A DNA stretch of 7,571 nt from an uncultured Ruminococcus sp. (GTDB lineage: Bacteria > Bacillota > Clostridia > Oscillospirales > Acutalibacteraceae). Numbering within the stretch: position 1 is the first letter of the stretch; every line of letters starts with the position of its first letter. The notes beneath the pieces were generated by a model, which worked only from the letters and a program-made list of their open reading frames with translations, did no database searches and was not told the origin of the DNA. The DNA is taken from the NCBI GenBank assembly GCA_902772755.1, contig CACYCD010000269.1, positions 1 to 7,571 of the forward strand, given 5' to 3'. Both the position numbers and the translations under genes were made by a program. Of this stretch, positions 6,280 through 7,571 are shown in pieces.

Positions 6280-6350
6280 ATTATACAAAAAGTCCGACTC
6301 TGCAAACTTTACTTCTATGATTATATAACAAACAGCTGGAAATAAAATTC
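6280..6350 (-). promoter_or_regulatory. AT-rich probable promoter region of the phosphate cotransporter gene
   Basis: Two perfect TATAAT hexamers are found on the minus strand, at 6280-6285 and 6320-6325. Neither has a good -35 hexamer at 16-18 bp, so which one is used is unclear. The rest of the 129-base gap (6256-6384) shows no gene and no terminator hairpin for the FtsX-like gene upstream. Confidence 0.35.
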
Positions 6351-6384
6351 CGATAAAGAAATATACACTGTGATATTTGGATAT

Positions 6385-7571
6385 TTATTTGCATATTTTC
6401 TTCTTTATCATCATTGCAACTGTAACAAATGCCGTGCAAACAAAGAATACGGGCGACTGCTCATAGACAAGCCATACGGTCAAAGCAACAAAAGCTATCC
6501 AGAACATTATAACTGTGGCAAATTCCGCAAATGCCCTGTTTGTTTTGCTGATAATGCCAAAGCTGTAGAGCCACAGACCTGCAAGCGGACAGATCACCAA
6601 TGCAAGCATAAACTCAAAAAGTAAACTGTTGTTGTACATATTTATTCTGCACACATCGCCGGCAAAAGCAAATGAGCTTTCTTTGGCAAGCACGGACGAG
6701 AGGTTTGTAAATATCGCAGAGAGGCTGAACAGATTTTCATTGTCGAGATAATATCTCACTACCTGAAAATCATATATTGAGGTATACAGCACTGCGAGTA
6801 TTGCAAGGGGGATAGCTATGACCGACAGCACCTCAAACAGTATGGTGAAGGCTCTGTGCTTTAACAAACCGCCCAGATAATACTTGTCAAAGCCGTCACT
6901 GACAGATTTTTTGAGACACTTTGCGGTGAAAATCCACAGCTTGAAAAGATATACCGAAGCTATCAGCCCGAATAAAAACATCACGGCTGAACCTATGGCT
7001 TTGACGGAAGGATTTTTTACTGTATAGTCCACTCGTTCCAGATTTAGGAATACCGCTTTTTTCAAAAGACGCTCACATTTTGTACCCTTGACAACACTGA
7101 GATAGTCGAGCTTTATATCCCAATTCTTTTTGTTGACCGTGTAGGGAATGTATATCTTTTCCGATCCGTCGCTGAAAAAGGAATTGAGAGTATCCTTCTT
7201 ATCGTCTATAATGCCTGAGATCTGGTATCTCTTTTCGTTCATTTTAAAGGTCTTTCCGAGGTAGGTTTCTCCGTAAAAGTGTTCCTCGGCAAAGCTGCGT
7301 GTAACTACAGCTTTTCTCTGACACTTATCTATCATAGCTTGTGTTATTCCTTCGCCCTCAAGCTTGACACCTAGGTTTTTAAGGTATTTTTCATTCACCA
7401 GCAGCGGCATAACCTCAACGTCCTTGACGATGGTTTTGTCAAGTGCGGCATATATGCCTGCATCGGCTATTTCGGGATAGATCTCCGTATAGTCCTTAAA
7501 ATCACTGAAGGTAAGCTCTGTCAGCTGTTGTTTGATAGCCGCATATTTTTTTACACGCTGTCCCAGCTGAT
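6385..7571 (-). CDS. MacB/FtsX-like ABC transporter permease (5' partial)
   Basis: The last 394 codons are visible, ending at TAA 6385-6387; the frame stays open to the window edge. An ATG at 7410 is internal, since coding sequence continues before it. Residues 1 to about 185 look like the extracytoplasmic MacB core domain: a polar stretch leading to LGVKLEGEGITQ (66-77), KAVVTRSFAEEHF (86-98), GKTFKMNEKRYQISGIIDD (105-123) and a KIYIPY segment (138-143). The FtsX-type membrane part follows: helices near 192-214 and 240-264, joined by a cytoplasmic loop containing GFDKYYLGGLLKHR and a Glu in LFEVL, as in FtsX domains, then a helix near 316-341. Two more hydrophobic segments, near 349-369 and 371-388, precede a basic tail (IKKKICK). 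Such permeases act with a separate ATPase in efflux, lipoprotein traffic or peptide sensing; the partner is outside the window. It is probably read as a unit separate from the phosphate transporter gene. Confidence 0.82.
   Translation of the reverse strand, partial: QLGQRVKKYAAIKQQLTELTFSDFKDYTEIYPEIADAGIYAALDKTIVKDVEVMPLLVNEKYLKNLGVKLEGEGITQAMIDKCQRKAVVTRSFAEEHFYGETYLGKTFKMNEKRYQISGIIDDKKDTLNSFFSDGSEKIYIPYTVNKKNWDIKLDYLSVVKGTKCERLLKKAVFLNLERVDYTVKNPSVKAIGSAVMFLFGLIASVYLFKLWIFTAKCLKKSVSDGFDKYYLGGLLKHRAFTILFEVLSVIAIPLAILAVLYTSIYDFQVVRYYLDNENLFSLSAIFTNLSSVLAKESSFAFAGDVCRINMYNNSLLFEFMLALVICPLAGLWLYSFGIISKTNRAFAEFATVIMFWIAFVALTVWLVYEQSPVFFVCTAFVTVAMMIKKKICK

Noticed and set aside
6361..6384. Terminator for the FtsX-like gene
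   Set aside because: The ATATCAC/GTGTATAT-like sequence forms at most a weak AT-rich stem with no proper T run at the right place.

Overview
The window looks like chromosomal DNA of a gut or rumen Firmicute of the Ruminococcus/Oscillospiraceae type. This is inferred from moderate GC, strong GGAGG-type ribosome binding sites, near-consensus sigma-A promoters, a Lys-rich extracellular protein with fibronectin-III-like and transglutaminase-like parts, and a YoaK/DUF1275 and ABC-2 exporter gene set. Species cannot be fixed from the sequence alone. I find no tRNA, rRNA, CRISPR array, insertion sequence or phage module.

Layout. (1) Bases 1-815, plus strand: the 3' end of an exported-type protein with a fibronectin-III-like stretch followed by a transglutaminase-like Cys-His-Asp domain, closed by a perfect hairpin terminator (831-866). 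(2) Bases 865-3970, minus strand: a compact three-gene operon, read from right to left: a YoaK/DUF1275 membrane protein, an ABC-2 type ATPase, and a large internally duplicated ABC-2 permease. It starts from a consensus promoter (TTGACA, 17 bp, TATAAT). The last two genes overlap by 8 bp. (3) Bases 3971-4160: a divergent promoter region with a 12-bp palindrome over the YoaK -35 element and a repeated CAATATTG core. (4) Bases 4161-4460, plus: a 99-residue soluble protein of unknown function. (5) Bases 4461-4601: two hairpins separating convergent genes. (6) Bases 4600-6255, minus: a Na+/phosphate cotransporter-family protein with a PhoU-like tail. (7) Bases 6256-6384: an AT-rich intergenic stretch. 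(8) Bases 6385-7571, minus: the C-terminal 394 residues of a MacB/FtsX-like ABC permease that runs off the window edge.

How they may work together. The ATPase and the duplicated permease form one complete ABC-2 exporter of unknown substrate, with the YoaK protein as the promoter-proximal cistron. The phosphate-transporter gene and the FtsX-like gene look like independent units. The transglutaminase-like protein is probably extracellular. Most of the window is ordinary housekeeping or transport content. The less ordinary items are the small orphan protein, the divergent control region it shares with the exporter operon, and the FtsX-like permease with two extra C-terminal helices. I see no convincing new multi-gene system.
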